From Actinomycetota bacterium (GTDB taxonomy: Bacteria; Actinomycetota; Actinomycetes; Nanopelagicales; Nanopelagicaceae), in assembly GCA_002737595.1 (NCBI GenBank), contig NSHZ01000019.1, positions 1 through 23,878 of the forward strand: a stretch of 23,878 nucleotides of DNA, written 5' to 3'. How positions within the stretch are numbered: position 1 is the stretch's first letter; each line of letters starts with the position of its first letter. Below the pieces are notes generated by a model. The model was not told the DNA's origin. It did not search any database and saw nothing but the letters and a program-made list of their open reading frames with translations. This document shows, one piece after another, positions 16,395-23,878 of the stretch. The position numbers were made by a program, and so were the translations under genes.

Positions 16395-17360
16395 ATGAAA
16401 TTTGGCCTCAAACGTCGCATCACGGCGGCATCGATTATCACTGTGGGAGCACTCGTCCTTGCTGGATGTAGTTCGAGTGTTAACGACAGCGCGGAAAGTG
16501 CTAGCGGAGCTAGCGAGTGCGGAAGTTGGGCAATCGCAATGCACGCATGGAATGGGTACACCGCATCGGGACAAGTTGTTGCCGAAGTTGCCAAGGCAAA
16601 CGGATGCACTGTCACTCAGACAACTCTCGAAGAAGCTGGCGTGACGTATGACGCCATGGAGGCTGGCTCTATCGATCTAGTCATCGAGGATTGGGGCGGC
16701 GGGCGTTGGAAAGAGTGGGCAGATCGCGGCGCTGTTGTTGAAGTGGGTGACAACGGCAATGTCGGTCTGATCGGCATGTACGTTCCACCGTGGATGGCTG
16801 CTAAGTATCCAGACATCTTGGACTCGGCAAACTTGAACAAGTATGCAGATATGTTCAAGACCTCAGACTCCGGTGACAAGGGCGCTTGGTATGAAGGCCC
16901 TCCGGGTTACACCACGATCGGTGAGAAGATGATTTCTGCTAACAAGTTGAATTTCAAAGCTATTTCAACTGGTTCAGAAGCAGCTCTCGTTGATGTGCTC
17001 ACGAAAGCCGAAGCGAATAAGACTCCGGCTCTTGCGTACTTCTACACGCCAGGAACGCTCTTCATCAAGATTGCTGGTCTAGAGCAATCGCGTGTGAAGT
17101 TCCCGGCTAACGATTGGTCTGATGCTGCTAAGGCAAGCGGGCTCACTGATTACCCGGAGACGGCACTCAAGAAGCTGGCATCAAAGAAGCTCATGGATTC
17201 TGATTCAGTGTTTGCCACTATCGTTAAGAACTTTAGCTGGACAAACTCAGATCAGAATTCTGTATCAGCAGATATTGAATCTGGTATGAAGCCAGAAGAA
17301 GCTGCACAGAAGTGGATCGACGCTAATCCTGACAAGGTTAAGGCTTGGATAGGTAGCTAG
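16395..17360 (+). CDS. proX: Quaternary amine ABC transporter substrate-binding lipoprotein (ProX/OpuAC family)
   Basis: A 321-aa extracytoplasmic binding protein. The N-terminus is a lipoprotein signal: basic MKFGLKRR, hydrophobic core, lipobox VLAGC with C25 as the lipidated Cys. The mature part has the OpuAC pattern with many Trp/Tyr residues (MHAWNGYTASGQ, VIEDWGGGRW, YVPPWMAAKYP, GAWYEGPPGYTT, NFSWTN), which in this family form the aromatic cage for a trimethylammonium head group. The start at 16395 is chosen because AAAGGAG precedes it by a few bases and it gives a correct signal peptide; the frame is open to 16305 but adds nothing useful. Last gene of the operon, followed directly by a terminator. 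Confidence 0.93.
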   Translation: MKFGLKRRITAASIITVGALVLAGCSSSVNDSAESASGASECGSWAIAMHAWNGYTASGQVVAEVAKANGCTVTQTTLEEAGVTYDAMEAGSIDLVIEDWGGGRWKEWADRGAVVEVGDNGNVGLIGMYVPPWMAAKYPDILDSANLNKYADMFKTSDSGDKGAWYEGPPGYTTIGEKMISANKLNFKAISTGSEAALVDVLTKAEANKTPALAYFYTPGTLFIKIAGLEQSRVKFPANDWSDAAKASGLTDYPETALKKLASKKLMDSDSVFATIVKNFSWTNSDQNSVSADIESGMKPEEAAQKWIDANPDKVKAWIGS

Positions 17361-17377
17361 ATTCTGATTGTTCGATT

Positions 17378-17416
17378 AAGCAGCCCTGTCAGTTATCCTG
17401 GCAGGGCTGCTTATTT
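17378..17416 (+). terminator. Rho-independent terminator after the transporter operon
   Basis: AAGCAGCCCTG at 17378-17388 pairs perfectly with CAGGGCTGCTT at 17402-17412, an 11-base-pair stem whose 3' arm runs into TTATTTG. It begins 18 bases after the binding-protein stop and closes the methyltransferase-transporter operon. Confidence 0.85.
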
Positions 17417-17494
17417 GAAAGACCTTGGGCGGGCAATTCATGGCGCCTGGTTGTAGCGTGGTAATTCGATAGTTCAAACCGTAGGGAGCGTGCG

Positions 17495-18379
17495 ATGGAG
17501 ACCATTCTTGATGCGATTGGGAATACCCCACTCATTAATATTGAGGGCATCTGGGTCAAGATGGAGTATCTCAATCCATCCGGTTCCATTAAGGCGCGTA
17601 TCTCAAAGTTCATGATTGAACGCGCAGAGCGCGATGGCCTACTTAAGGTCGGAGACACCATTGTGGAAGCAAGTAGTGGCAACACTGGAAATGCCATGAG
17701 CATGGTTGCCGCAGTTAAAGGTTACAAAATGTTGGTAGTGATGCCTAATGGCATGAGTCCTGAACGGACGGCGATCTCGCGTGCTTTTGGTGCCGAAGTG
17801 CACACGATGGGAGATTTTCATGTTAACGATGCACTTGCTGAAGTGCGTCGCCTAGGAGAATTGCCCGGGTATTTTGCGCCTCAACAATTTGATAACGAGT
17901 GGAACGTTGATGAGAACCGCGAGTGGCTTGGCCAGGAAATTCTTCACCAATTACCGGCGGGTGTTATCCCGGATCTAGTGATCGGTGGAGTGGGTACGGG
18001 GGGCACCATCGTTGGTGTTGGGCAGGCCTTTAAGGCAGTCAATCCTCAGTGCAAGGTGGTAGCGATGGAGCCGAGCGAATCGTGCACCATCCTGTGTGGG
18101 GAAATTGGCAAGCACCTCATCGAGGGCATAGCTGATGGATTTATTCCAGGTATCATTGCTCGCCATCGCGACATTCTTGATGATGTCTGCCATATTGAAT
18201 CGGATGTCTCGATCGAAGAGATGCGGCGTCTAGGCCGTGAACACGGAATCTTTGTAGGTCCTTCATCGGGTGCGCACTTGTTGGCGGCTAAGATGTTGAA
18301 AGAGAAGCACGGCGTGGAGAACGTCGTCACATTCTTCTGCGACGAAGGCGAGAAGTACATCAATGACTACTGGCTCTAA
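17495..18379 (+). CDS. PLP-dependent cysteine synthase family protein
   Basis: A 294-aa fold-type II PLP enzyme of the cysteine synthase/cystathionine beta-synthase group. The PLP lysine is K33 in [20 protein letters not shown] binds the substrate carboxylate, and [13 protein letters not shown] binds the PLP phosphate; GPSSGAH is near the C-terminus. GGGAG precedes the ATG at 17495. It is the first gene of a four-gene run with folD, betA and fdhD, with which it shares a 17-base overlap at its 3' end. Its real reaction is unclear: O-acetylserine sulfhydrylase is the default, but the usual K-D-R after the PLP lysine is K-A-R here, and the protein is a little shorter than CysK. A role linked to methyl or sulfur flow in this island is possible, not shown. 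Confidence 0.82.
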   Translation: METILDAIGNTPLINIEGIWVKMEYLNPSGSIKARISKFMIERAERDGLLKVGDTIVEASSGNTGNAMSMVAAVKGYKMLVVMPNGMSPERTAISRAFGAEVHTMGDFHVNDALAEVRRLGELPGYFAPQQFDNEWNVDENREWLGQEILHQLPAGVIPDLVIGGVGTGGTIVGVGQAFKAVNPQCKVVAMEPSESCTILCGEIGKHLIEGIADGFIPGIIARHRDILDDVCHIESDVSIEEMRRLGREHGIFVGPSSGAHLLAAKMLKEKHGVENVVTFFCDEGEKYINDYWL

Positions 18380-19304
18380 CACTGGCTCTGAGTCTGGCTC
18401 TGAGTCTGGATATAGGACTGGCTATACGACTGGCTCTAGTCGAGCGGTGTTACTTGACGGCAAGGCACTTGCCGCGAAGGTAAAGGCAGATTTGGCAAAG
18501 CGGGTAGAAGTCTTACGCGCAGCTGGATTTTCTCCAGGCCTAGGCACCATGTTGATCGGTGACGACCCAGGTTCACATGCATATGTAGTGGGCAAGCATC
18601 GCGATTGTGCTGAGGTGGGCATTGCATCAATCCGCGCTGATCTTCCGGCCAACGCGACTCAAGCGGATGTGATGCGCGAAGTGGCTCGACTTAACGCAGA
18701 CCCACTCTGCACTGGCTACATCATTCAACTTCCATTGCCTAAGGGTTTGGATTCCATCGCCGCTCTTGAAGCGATGGATCCGGAAAAAGATGCCGACGGT
18801 TTGCATCCGATGAATCTCGGACGTTTAGTTCTTGGGCAAGAAGCGCCACTCCCATGCACTCCACGTGGAATTGTGGAGTTGCTCCGTGCCTACGACGTGC
18901 CCATTAATGGCGCACATGTCGTGGTGGTCGGTCGAGGCGTCACGGTGGGTCGACCACTAGGGCTCCTACTCACTCGAAAGAGCGAGAATGCCACTGTCAC
19001 TTTGGTGCACACGGGAACGAAGAATCCTGCGCAATACCTGCGGGAAGCAGACATCATCGTGGCGGCCGCTGGAGTGCCACACATGATCACCGCAGATTTG
19101 GTGAAATCAGGTGCCGCGGTTCTCGACGTGGGCATCACTCGCACCGAAGCAGGGCTGGTAGGCGATATACATCCAGACGTGATGGATGTAGCTGGATTCA
19201 TGGCGCCCATGCCTGGAGGTGTGGGCCCCATGACGCGCGCCATGCTCATTACTAATGTGGTGGAAAGCCTTGAACGTACCCACCAACGCAGCCAGAGTGC
19301 TTGA
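18363..19304 (+). CDS. folD: Bifunctional methylene-THF dehydrogenase / methenyl-THF cyclohydrolase
   Basis: FolD oxidises methylene-THF to methenyl-THF and hydrolyses it to 10-formyl-THF. The 313-aa translation has the substrate-binding [18 protein letters not shown] with the catalytic Lys, [25 protein letters not shown], the nucleotide-binding [17 protein letters not shown], and the C-terminal [13 protein letters not shown]. The core begins near residue 27; before it stands a 26-residue Thr/Gly/Ser/Glu/Tyr-rich extension coded by a 12-base tandem repeat, absent from ordinary FolD. The ATG at 18363 lies inside the previous gene (17-base overlap). A GTG at 18447 would remove the extension but has no ribosome binding site. 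In this island it continues oxidation of methyl groups delivered through MtgA and MetF; the housekeeping role may be shared. Confidence 0.93.
   Translation: MTTGSNTGSESGSESGYRTGYTTGSSRAVLLDGKALAAKVKADLAKRVEVLRAAGFSPGLGTMLIGDDPGSHAYVVGKHRDCAEVGIASIRADLPANATQADVMREVARLNADPLCTGYIIQLPLPKGLDSIAALEAMDPEKDADGLHPMNLGRLVLGQEAPLPCTPRGIVELLRAYDVPINGAHVVVVGRGVTVGRPLGLLLTRKSENATVTLVHTGTKNPAQYLREADIIVAAAGVPHMITADLVKSGAAVLDVGITRTEAGLVGDIHPDVMDVAGFMAPMPGGVGPMTRAMLITNVVESLERTHQRSQSA
18369..18440 (+). repeat. 12-base tandem repeat at cysteine synthase-like / folD junction
   Basis: Six adjoining 12-base units start at 18369, 18381, 18393, 18405, 18417 and 18429. The consensus is ACTGGCTCTGAG; units 1, 2, 3 and 6 are closest and 4 and 5 are diverged. 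In the folD frame they encode four-residue units [24 protein letters not shown]. The first unit also carries the TAA stop of the upstream gene in another frame. The array has no interruption, so its length may vary between strains. Confidence 0.88.
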
Positions 19305-19311
19305 GGCTCTC

Positions 19312-20955
19312 ATGAGTTATGACTTCATCATTGTCGGAGGTGGCTCCGCAGGTAGCGCCTTAGCAAATCGTTTGAGCGCTGATCCCAAAAATGAAGTGTT
19401 AGTTCTTGAAGCTGGTCGTCCAGATTATTGGTGGGATGTATTCATTCATATGCCGGCAGCGCTGGCATTCCCCATCGGAAGTAAGTTTTATGACTGGAAA
19501 TATGAGTCTGAACCCGAGCCCTTCATGAATAACCGCAAGATTTATCATGCTCGCGGAAAGGTCTTAGGCGGTTCGAGCAGTATCAACGGCATGATTTGGC
19601 AGCGCGGAAATCCACTTGACTACGAAAGATGGGCCGCAGATCCCGGTATGGAGAATTGGGATTATGCGCATTGCTTGCCCTACTTCAAGAAATTAGAGAA
19701 TTGCCTTGCTGATCCAAAGAGCCCTTTCCATGGTGACTCTGGCCCGTTGAAGTTAGAACGTGGACCCATGAAGAGTCCACTATTTGAAGCTTTCTTCACA
19801 GCTGCCGAAGAAGCGGGCTATGCGCGTACGCCTGACGTGAACTCATTCCGCCAAGAAGGCTTTGGTCCTTTTGATCGCAATGTTTACCGCGGGCGCAGAC
19901 TGAGCGCTGCTCGTGCCTACTTGTATCCAGTGAGGCACCGGAAGAACCTCACAGTAAAGACGCGTTCACAAGTCGCCAGAGTTATTTTTGAGGGTAAACG
20001 GGCGGTGGGTGTTGAAGTAATGCGTGGCAAGAAACGCGAAGTTATCGAGGGTAAAGAAATCATTCTTTGTGGGGGAGCAATTAATACTCCGCAAATCTTG
20101 CAGCTTTCCGGCATTGGTGATGCGCAATACCTCAAGAGCGTGGGAATCGAACCGGTCCACCACCTTCCCGGTGTGGGCGCAAATCTCCAAGATCATCTCG
20201 AGGTATATGTGCAGTACAAGTGCACAAAGCCAGTCTCGATGCAGCCGAATCTGAAGATGTGGAAGCGGCCATTTATTGGTGCCAATTGGCTCTTCTTTCG
20301 CAAAGGCCCGGGAGCCACAAATCATTTTGAAGGTGGTGGCTTTGCGCGCAGTAACGAAGACGTGGCATACCCCAACCTCATGTTTCACTTCCTTCCATTA
20401 GCAATTCGCTACGACGGTACGGCGCCCTCCGGGGGGCACGGATATCAAGTACATATTGGGCCGATGTATTCAGACGCCCGGGGGAGCGTGCAGGTTAAGA
20501 GCGTTGATCCGTTAGAGAAGCCAGCTCTTCGATTTAACTATCTTTCAACCGACGAAGATCGCCGGGAATGGGTTGAGGCGATTCGTGTTGCACGAAAGAT
20601 TTTGAGTCAACATGCGATGGATGAATACAATGGTGGCGAAACCTCTCCCGGACCTGCCGTTTCAACCGATGAAGAGATTTTGGATTGGGTACGCAAAGAT
20701 GGTGAAACGGCGCTCCATCCCTCTTGTACGGCGCGCATGGGAACTGATGCAATGTCGGTCACAGATCCAAGAAATCTTCGCATTCATGGTGTGGACGGTT
20801 TGCGCGCGGTCGATGCATCGGTCTTTCCGTACGTCACCAATGGAAATATTTACGCGCCAGTGATGATGGTTGCGGAGAAGGCAGCGGATCTCATTCTTGG
20901 AAATCCTCCGCTAGCTCCTGAATCGATTCCTTTCTATCGTCACACAAAGGTTTAG
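19312..20955 (+). CDS. betA: Choline dehydrogenase (GMC oxidoreductase)
   Basis: A 547-aa FAD enzyme oxidising choline to betaine aldehyde. The N-terminus has the dinucleotide motif [13 protein letters not shown] (G9-G14), then [55 protein letters not shown] and YLYPV; this run resembles E. coli BetA nearly block by block. The catalytic His is H469 in [11 protein letters not shown], with the Asn of TNGN near residue 510-512 as its partner, and the C-terminal [15 protein letters not shown] helix closes the FAD site. The ATG at 19312 has GAGG five bases upstream, overlapping the folD stop; the longer frame to 19255 lies inside folD. Substrate assignment is strong by similarity, and is supported by the aldehyde dehydrogenase and betaine transporter in the adjoining operon. 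Confidence 0.92.
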   Translation: MSYDFIIVGGGSAGSALANRLSADPKNEVLVLEAGRPDYWWDVFIHMPAALAFPIGSKFYDWKYESEPEPFMNNRKIYHARGKVLGGSSSINGMIWQRGNPLDYERWAADPGMENWDYAHCLPYFKKLENCLADPKSPFHGDSGPLKLERGPMKSPLFEAFFTAAEEAGYARTPDVNSFRQEGFGPFDRNVYRGRRLSAARAYLYPVRHRKNLTVKTRSQVARVIFEGKRAVGVEVMRGKKREVIEGKEIILCGGAINTPQILQLSGIGDAQYLKSVGIEPVHHLPGVGANLQDHLEVYVQYKCTKPVSMQPNLKMWKRPFIGANWLFFRKGPGATNHFEGGGFARSNEDVAYPNLMFHFLPLAIRYDGTAPSGGHGYQVHIGPMYSDARGSVQVKSVDPLEKPALRFNYLSTDEDRREWVEAIRVARKILSQHAMDEYNGGETSPGPAVSTDEEILDWVRKDGETALHPSCTARMGTDAMSVTDPRNLRIHGVDGLRAVDASVFPYVTNGNIYAPVMMVAEKAADLILGNPPLAPESIPFYRHTKV

Positions 20956-20956
20956 C

Positions 20957-21775
20957 GTGTCTGAAGAGAGTTCGTCAGTACCCAGCGCCATCGCTCGCGT
21001 ATCCGCAATTCGAAGTGACCGAGGAAAGACTCTCGAGAGCGTTATCGTGGAGGAGCCATTAGAAATTCGCGTCGCGCAAGGTGAGGAAGAATCGCGGATA
21101 GCAATAACCATGCGAACTCCCGGTAATGATTTAGAACTTGCTGTCGGCTTTCTACTCAGTGAGGGCTTAATCTCCGGTAAGAATGATGTAATCAAGGCCC
21201 GGATCTGTGGAGATCATTCGCTCACTCCGAGGCAGCGAGCGAATGTGGTGATCGTGGAGGTCTCTCCCGATCTCCCGCCACCTGCACGTGTGCTTGACCG
21301 TCGATTTACTATTTCCTCTGCCTGCGGGGTCTGCGGAAGTACTTCTCTCAGTGATTTACACGAACGCGGGATTGCACGGGTCGTCGTATCGCCTCGCACC
21401 TTCGTGGAAGAAGTTGCCCTCATCGAATCCCTCAAGCCGCATCAAAGGCTCTTTACGAAAACTGGTGCACTCCATGGAGTTGCTCTGGTGGATGAGAGGG
21501 CTGTGCTGAGATTCGTTCGAGAAGATGTCGGGCGCCATAACGCAGTCGACAAAGCGATTGGTGCTGCGCTCCTGGAAGGAATTGATCCGACTGGCTGGAG
21601 CCTCTTACTCTCTGGGCGGGTGGGTTTTGAGATCGTGCAGAAGGCGGTGGTCGCGGGTATCTCCACGATTGTTGCGGTTTCGGCTCCTACTTCGCTAGCG
21701 ATTGAGTTGGCTAGTGAGTTTGGAGTGCGGGTTATCGGCTTTGCACGAGAGGGGCGTGGCACGCAGTATTGCTAG
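20957..21775 (+). CDS. fdhD: Formate dehydrogenase accessory sulfurtransferase FdhD
   Basis: FdhD passes sulfur from a cysteine desulfurase to the molybdenum/tungsten cofactor of formate dehydrogenase. The 272-aa protein shows EEPLEIRV, RTPGNDLELAVGFLLSEG, the swivelling SACGVCG loop with C123 and C126, FTKTGALHGVAL, VREDVGRHNAVDKAIG, SGRVGFEIVQKA and APTSLAIELA, all standard FdhD signatures. The GTG start lies one base after the betA stop. No formate dehydrogenase subunit is in the window. Its place at the end of a choline/C1 operon suggests that formate is the last intermediate of the pathway and is oxidised to CO2 by an enzyme encoded elsewhere. Confidence 0.94.
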   Translation: MSEESSSVPSAIARVSAIRSDRGKTLESVIVEEPLEIRVAQGEEESRIAITMRTPGNDLELAVGFLLSEGLISGKNDVIKARICGDHSLTPRQRANVVIVEVSPDLPPPARVLDRRFTISSACGVCGSTSLSDLHERGIARVVVSPRTFVEEVALIESLKPHQRLFTKTGALHGVALVDERAVLRFVREDVGRHNAVDKAIGAALLEGIDPTGWSLLLSGRVGFEIVQKAVVAGISTIVAVSAPTSLAIELASEFGVRVIGFAREGRGTQYC

Positions 21776-21889
21776 TTCCAATTATGAGATAAAAATATTA
21801 TGTCGTCACACACGCAAGATAAATTTTTTAGCAGCACCAGCGCTTTGGGCTCGTGGTAAGAGTATGGTCAATATTGGGAGCGTGAACTA

Positions 21890-22522
21890 ATGAATTACGA
21901 ATCACCCGATGGGACTCGAGAGGCCATTCTCGCCGCAGCCACCCACATGATGAATGAAGTTGGCCCAAGTGGCTTGCGCGTGGCTGAGGTTGCACGTGCG
22001 GCCGGCATGACTACTGGTGCGATTTATGCGCACTTTGTGGATCGACAAGATTTGATTTCAGCTGTGCGAGCCACACAGATGCGCGTAAGCCACGCAGAGA
22101 TGAAAGATCACTCGAGCGATCGACTTCAGCGCATGAGTGATGCGCTCACCTCGGCTGGGCCACTCTCGACTTCAAAGAATTATCACGACTTCTTAATGCG
22201 CACCATCGTGGGCGAAGATAAAGTACCGGCATGGATTTGGGTAAAGAATGCAGTGGCTGCGGAGTTTGACGAAACTCTTTCTCATCTAATGAGAGGTATT
22301 TGGCGCGATCGTGCGGAAGAAATTAGCAAGATGCTAGAGAGTGCAAAAAGTTCAGGGAAACTTCGTGGTGATACCGATGTCTTTGCCATGAAGGAGATCG
22401 CACTTGCCTTCTACTATGGGATGGCCGTGATAACCCACACGCGAGATATCGACGAAGCGGCAGCCGAACGCATCGTTGCCAGTTGGCAAGAGATGTGGAG
22501 TACTTTCGAGAGCAAGAATTAA
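21890..22522 (+). CDS. TetR-family transcriptional regulator
   Basis: A 210-aa regulator with a TetR helix-turn-helix at about residues 9-55 (TREAILAAATHMMNE, LRVAEVARAAGMTTGAIYAHF) followed by a helical ligand domain that I do not recognise. GGGAG lies nine bases before the ATG. The 114-base gap from fdhD is AT-rich (AAAAATATTATG, AAATTTTTTAG) and probably carries its own promoter. Whether it controls the upstream C1 genes or itself cannot be decided; I saw no clear palindrome around its start. Five bases separate its stop from that of the convergent UPF0114 gene. Confidence 0.9.
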   Translation: MNYESPDGTREAILAAATHMMNEVGPSGLRVAEVARAAGMTTGAIYAHFVDRQDLISAVRATQMRVSHAEMKDHSSDRLQRMSDALTSAGPLSTSKNYHDFLMRTIVGEDKVPAWIWVKNAVAAEFDETLSHLMRGIWRDRAEEISKMLESAKSSGKLRGDTDVFAMKEIALAFYYGMAVITHTRDIDEAAAERIVASWQEMWSTFESKN

Positions 22523-22527
22523 CTATT

Positions 22528-23097
22528 TTAATGCTCTGGAATGGACGCTGCTTTATCCATCACTAATCGCTTATCGGCAATGTAATCCATGATCGCAAAG
22601 ATCAGACCAGAAACCACAAATGTGAGATGGATGGCTATTCGGTAACGAATCTCTTGTGGTTGGAGGTCATGTGCAGCTTCTACAAAGTCCTTGAGAAGTT
22701 CGATGACTGAAATGGCAACGAGAGAACCGATCAGCTTCATCTTAAGGCCGGAGTAGTCAACTTTGCCCATCCACGAGGGACGATCTTCGGCGTTCTTAGC
22801 GACGGCGATCTTAGAAACAAAGTTCTCGTACCCGGCAAAGATCATCAGCACGATCAGATTTCCGAGGAGAGTGGTGTCCAGGAGCCCCAGAACCCCCAGC
22901 GCGACATCTTGCGAATCTGCACTCCACATAATGCTTGCAAGGCCGATGAAATCGTGTACGAAGCGGACCAGCAAGACTCCCAGGCTGAGAAGCAAGCCTA
23001 GATACATGGGTGCCATCAGCCATCGGCCTCCAAAGAGGACGCGCTCGAGAAAATTCTCCATGGGTGCGAAACGGTTCCTAGAAAGCTCTGAATTCAT
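22528..23097 (-). CDS. UPF0114/YqhA family membrane protein
   Basis: A 189-aa inner-membrane protein. The segment FLERVLFGGRWLMAPMYLGLLLSLGVLL and the later LLDTTLLGNLIVLMIFAGYENFVSKI are hallmarks of UPF0114 (TIGR00645). Three or four membrane helices are visible, at about residues 28-50, 66-92, 122-140 and 155-172. Function of the family is unknown. The ATG at 23097 is kept; an internal ATG at 23061 matches the usual family N-terminus better, and neither has a good ribosome binding site. It is transcribed away from ssrA. Confidence 0.88.
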   Translation of the reverse strand: MNSELSRNRFAPMENFLERVLFGGRWLMAPMYLGLLLSLGVLLVRFVHDFIGLASIMWSADSQDVALGVLGLLDTTLLGNLIVLMIFAGYENFVSKIAVAKNAEDRPSWMGKVDYSGLKMKLIGSLVAISVIELLKDFVEAAHDLQPQEIRYRIAIHLTFVVSGLIFAIMDYIADKRLVMDKAASIPEH

Positions 23098-23189
23098 GGG
23101 GAAAAAGTACCCTATCTTCGATCGTTTGGCGTACTTTGAGGGAGTTTCGTCCTCCCGCGCAGGAGGTAGAATGGTGCAAAACTACATAG

Positions 23190-23282
23190 TGACGGAAATA
23201 AGCTTTCCGTCCCCAAGAACGGGTGACGGAAATAAGCTTTCCGTCCCCAAGAACGGGTGACGGAAATAAGCTTTCCGTCCCC
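23190..23282. repeat. Tandem 34-base hairpin repeats upstream of ssrA
   Basis: Two complete, identical 34-base units (23190-23223 and 23224-23257) and a 25-base partial third (23258-23282) stand head to tail. Each contains an inverted repeat: GACGGAAA, loop TAAGC, TTTCCGTC, giving an eight-base-pair hairpin, followed by CCCAAGAACGGG in the full copies. The array ends six bases before the first base of tmRNA. A separate inverted repeat, CCTCC then CGCGCA then GGAGG, lies before it at 23151-23166. There are no unique spacers, so it is not a CRISPR array; it resembles a REP-type palindromic element that has multiplied in place. Confidence 0.9.
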
Positions 23283-23288
23283 TTAACT

Positions 23289-23660
23289 GGGGGTGAACGG
23301 TCTCGACTACGGATGTTGAGGCAGGGGAAGCGGGCCGAGGAAGCCGGGATGATCTCGTAAACCAATAACCCGTGCAAAAAAATAAGTGCCAATAAAACGG
23401 CCACTGATTTCGCCCTCGCTGCATAAGCGAGCCTTCGAAATCCGTTAGCCCAGGGTCGCTCTCGACCTGGAATCTAGCGTCGCTAGAGAGCTCTACCTGC
23501 CAGGGGTGCATCGAACCCTGTTGGGGAAATCTTTTCGATGATGAGTCCGGCGATCACTTGTACGCGTGTGGATCGGGACTGAGAAACCGCTTAGCGTAAT
23601 ACGCCCGTAGAAGACCTGGTTTAATGCCGAAGGACGCGGGTTCGATTCCCGCCACCTCCA
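23289..23660 (+). ncRNA. ssrA: Transfer-messenger RNA (tmRNA)
   Basis: Both ends of the alanine tRNA-like domain are visible. The 5' GGGGGTG (23289-23295) pairs with 3' CACCTCC (23653-23659), leaving A23660 as discriminator. The T arm is GCGGG, loop TTCGATT, CCCGC (23636-23652). The 5' GGGGGTGAACGGTCTCGAC is a standard tmRNA start. The tag reading frame is at 23388-23426, followed by a pseudoknot-rich middle. CCA is not encoded (CTT follows), so it must be added. tmRNA with SmpB rescues stalled ribosomes and tags the unfinished protein for proteolysis. Confidence 0.96.
23388..23426 (+). other. tmRNA proteolysis-tag reading frame
   Basis: Resume codon GCC at 23388 preceded by ATAAGT, then codons giving ANKTATDFALAA and a TAA stop. 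The ALAA end is the usual ClpXP/ClpAP recognition tail. The resume codon is chosen by analogy with the conserved bases just before it in other tmRNAs. Confidence 0.85.
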
Positions 23661-23682
23661 CTTACACGTGAGCCGCATTGTT

Positions 23683-23728
23683 CCACTCAGAGGAATTCTT
23701 CGTTCCTTTGAGTGGGACTTTCTGGTTT
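23683..23728 (+). terminator. Terminator after ssrA
   Basis: CCACTCAGAGGAA (23683-23695) pairs with TTCCTTTGAGTGG (23703-23715), a 13-base-pair stem with one G-U pair and a seven-base loop, followed by a T-rich run GACTTTCTGGTTT. It begins 23 bases after the end of tmRNA. Confidence 0.8.
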
Positions 23729-23850
23729 ATTGGGTCTTGAGTTTCAGGCGTAGCACGATTGCGTCACAATTCCCCACTTCGCCCGGCTCCCTGTGCTTGA
23801 ATTCCATTCATGATTTCACCGCGCAGGTGGAAATCGATAGGGGAGGGCTC

Positions 23851-23878
23851 ATGTCTACTGCTCAGGTCGAGGTAGTTG
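23851..23878 (+). CDS. Start of an unidentified gene, cut by the window end
   Basis: An ATG at 23851 is preceded by GGGGAGGG five bases or so upstream, and the frame reads MSTAQVEVV to the window edge. Too short to identify. The 130 bases between the ssrA terminator and this start contain nothing I recognise beyond a possible promoter. Confidence 0.5.

Noticed and set aside
23190..23282. CRISPR array
   Set aside because: Units follow each other directly with no unique spacers and no cas gene is in the window.
23182..23678. Small minus-strand open frames over the repeats and tmRNA
   Set aside because: They are made of the hairpin repeat and the structured RNA read backwards, with no ribosome binding site.

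Overview
The window reads as a chromosomal segment of a mid-GC actinobacterium. The support is the murT-gatD pair for lipid II amidation, a secreted HtrA-type protease whose collagen-like linker follows an actinobacterial pattern, frequent GTG starts, and a tmRNA whose tag is ANKTATDFALAA. The lineage (perhaps a freshwater or marine planktonic group) is inference; no 16S rRNA gene is present.

Layout: (1) bases 1-3957, plus strand: a short protein with a probable septoil-knot domain, murT, gatD, and a membrane-anchored trypsin-like protease with 17 uninterrupted Gly-X-Y triplets. (2) 4032-10217, minus strand: a tightly packed, mostly overlapping operon in transcription order iclR-type regulator, corrinoid protein, metV-like zinc/iron-type Cys protein, metF, methyl-THF:corrinoid methyltransferase, RACo-type corrinoid activator, DUF1638 protein. 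(3) 10352-17360, plus strand, divergent from (2): MttB-family methyltransferase without pyrrolysine, aldehyde dehydrogenase, and a ProVWX-type quaternary-amine ABC transporter whose permease is a tandem fusion, ending in a strong terminator. (4) 17495-21775, plus strand: cysteine-synthase-like PLP enzyme, folD, choline dehydrogenase betA, fdhD. (5) 21890-22522 TetR regulator, convergent with a UPF0114 membrane protein. (6) Tandem hairpin repeats, ssrA (tmRNA), its terminator, and the first codons of a further gene.

Regions 2-4 together make a coherent catabolic island: import of choline or betaine (ProVWX); oxidation of choline to betaine aldehyde (BetA) and glycine betaine (aldehyde dehydrogenase); removal of a methyl group by the MttB-family enzyme onto the corrinoid protein; transfer to tetrahydrofolate (MtgA-like); oxidation of methyl-THF to methylene-THF (MetF/MetV) and then to formyl-THF (FolD); and possibly formate oxidation (FdhD matures formate dehydrogenase, whose structural genes are not here). 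RACo would re-reduce cobalamin that has become oxidised. The two arms diverge from a 134-base region with a regular set of TGGAAC/GTTCCA half-sites that suits the IclR regulator encoded beside it. The substrate assignment rests on context; the family assignments rest on motifs visible in the translations.
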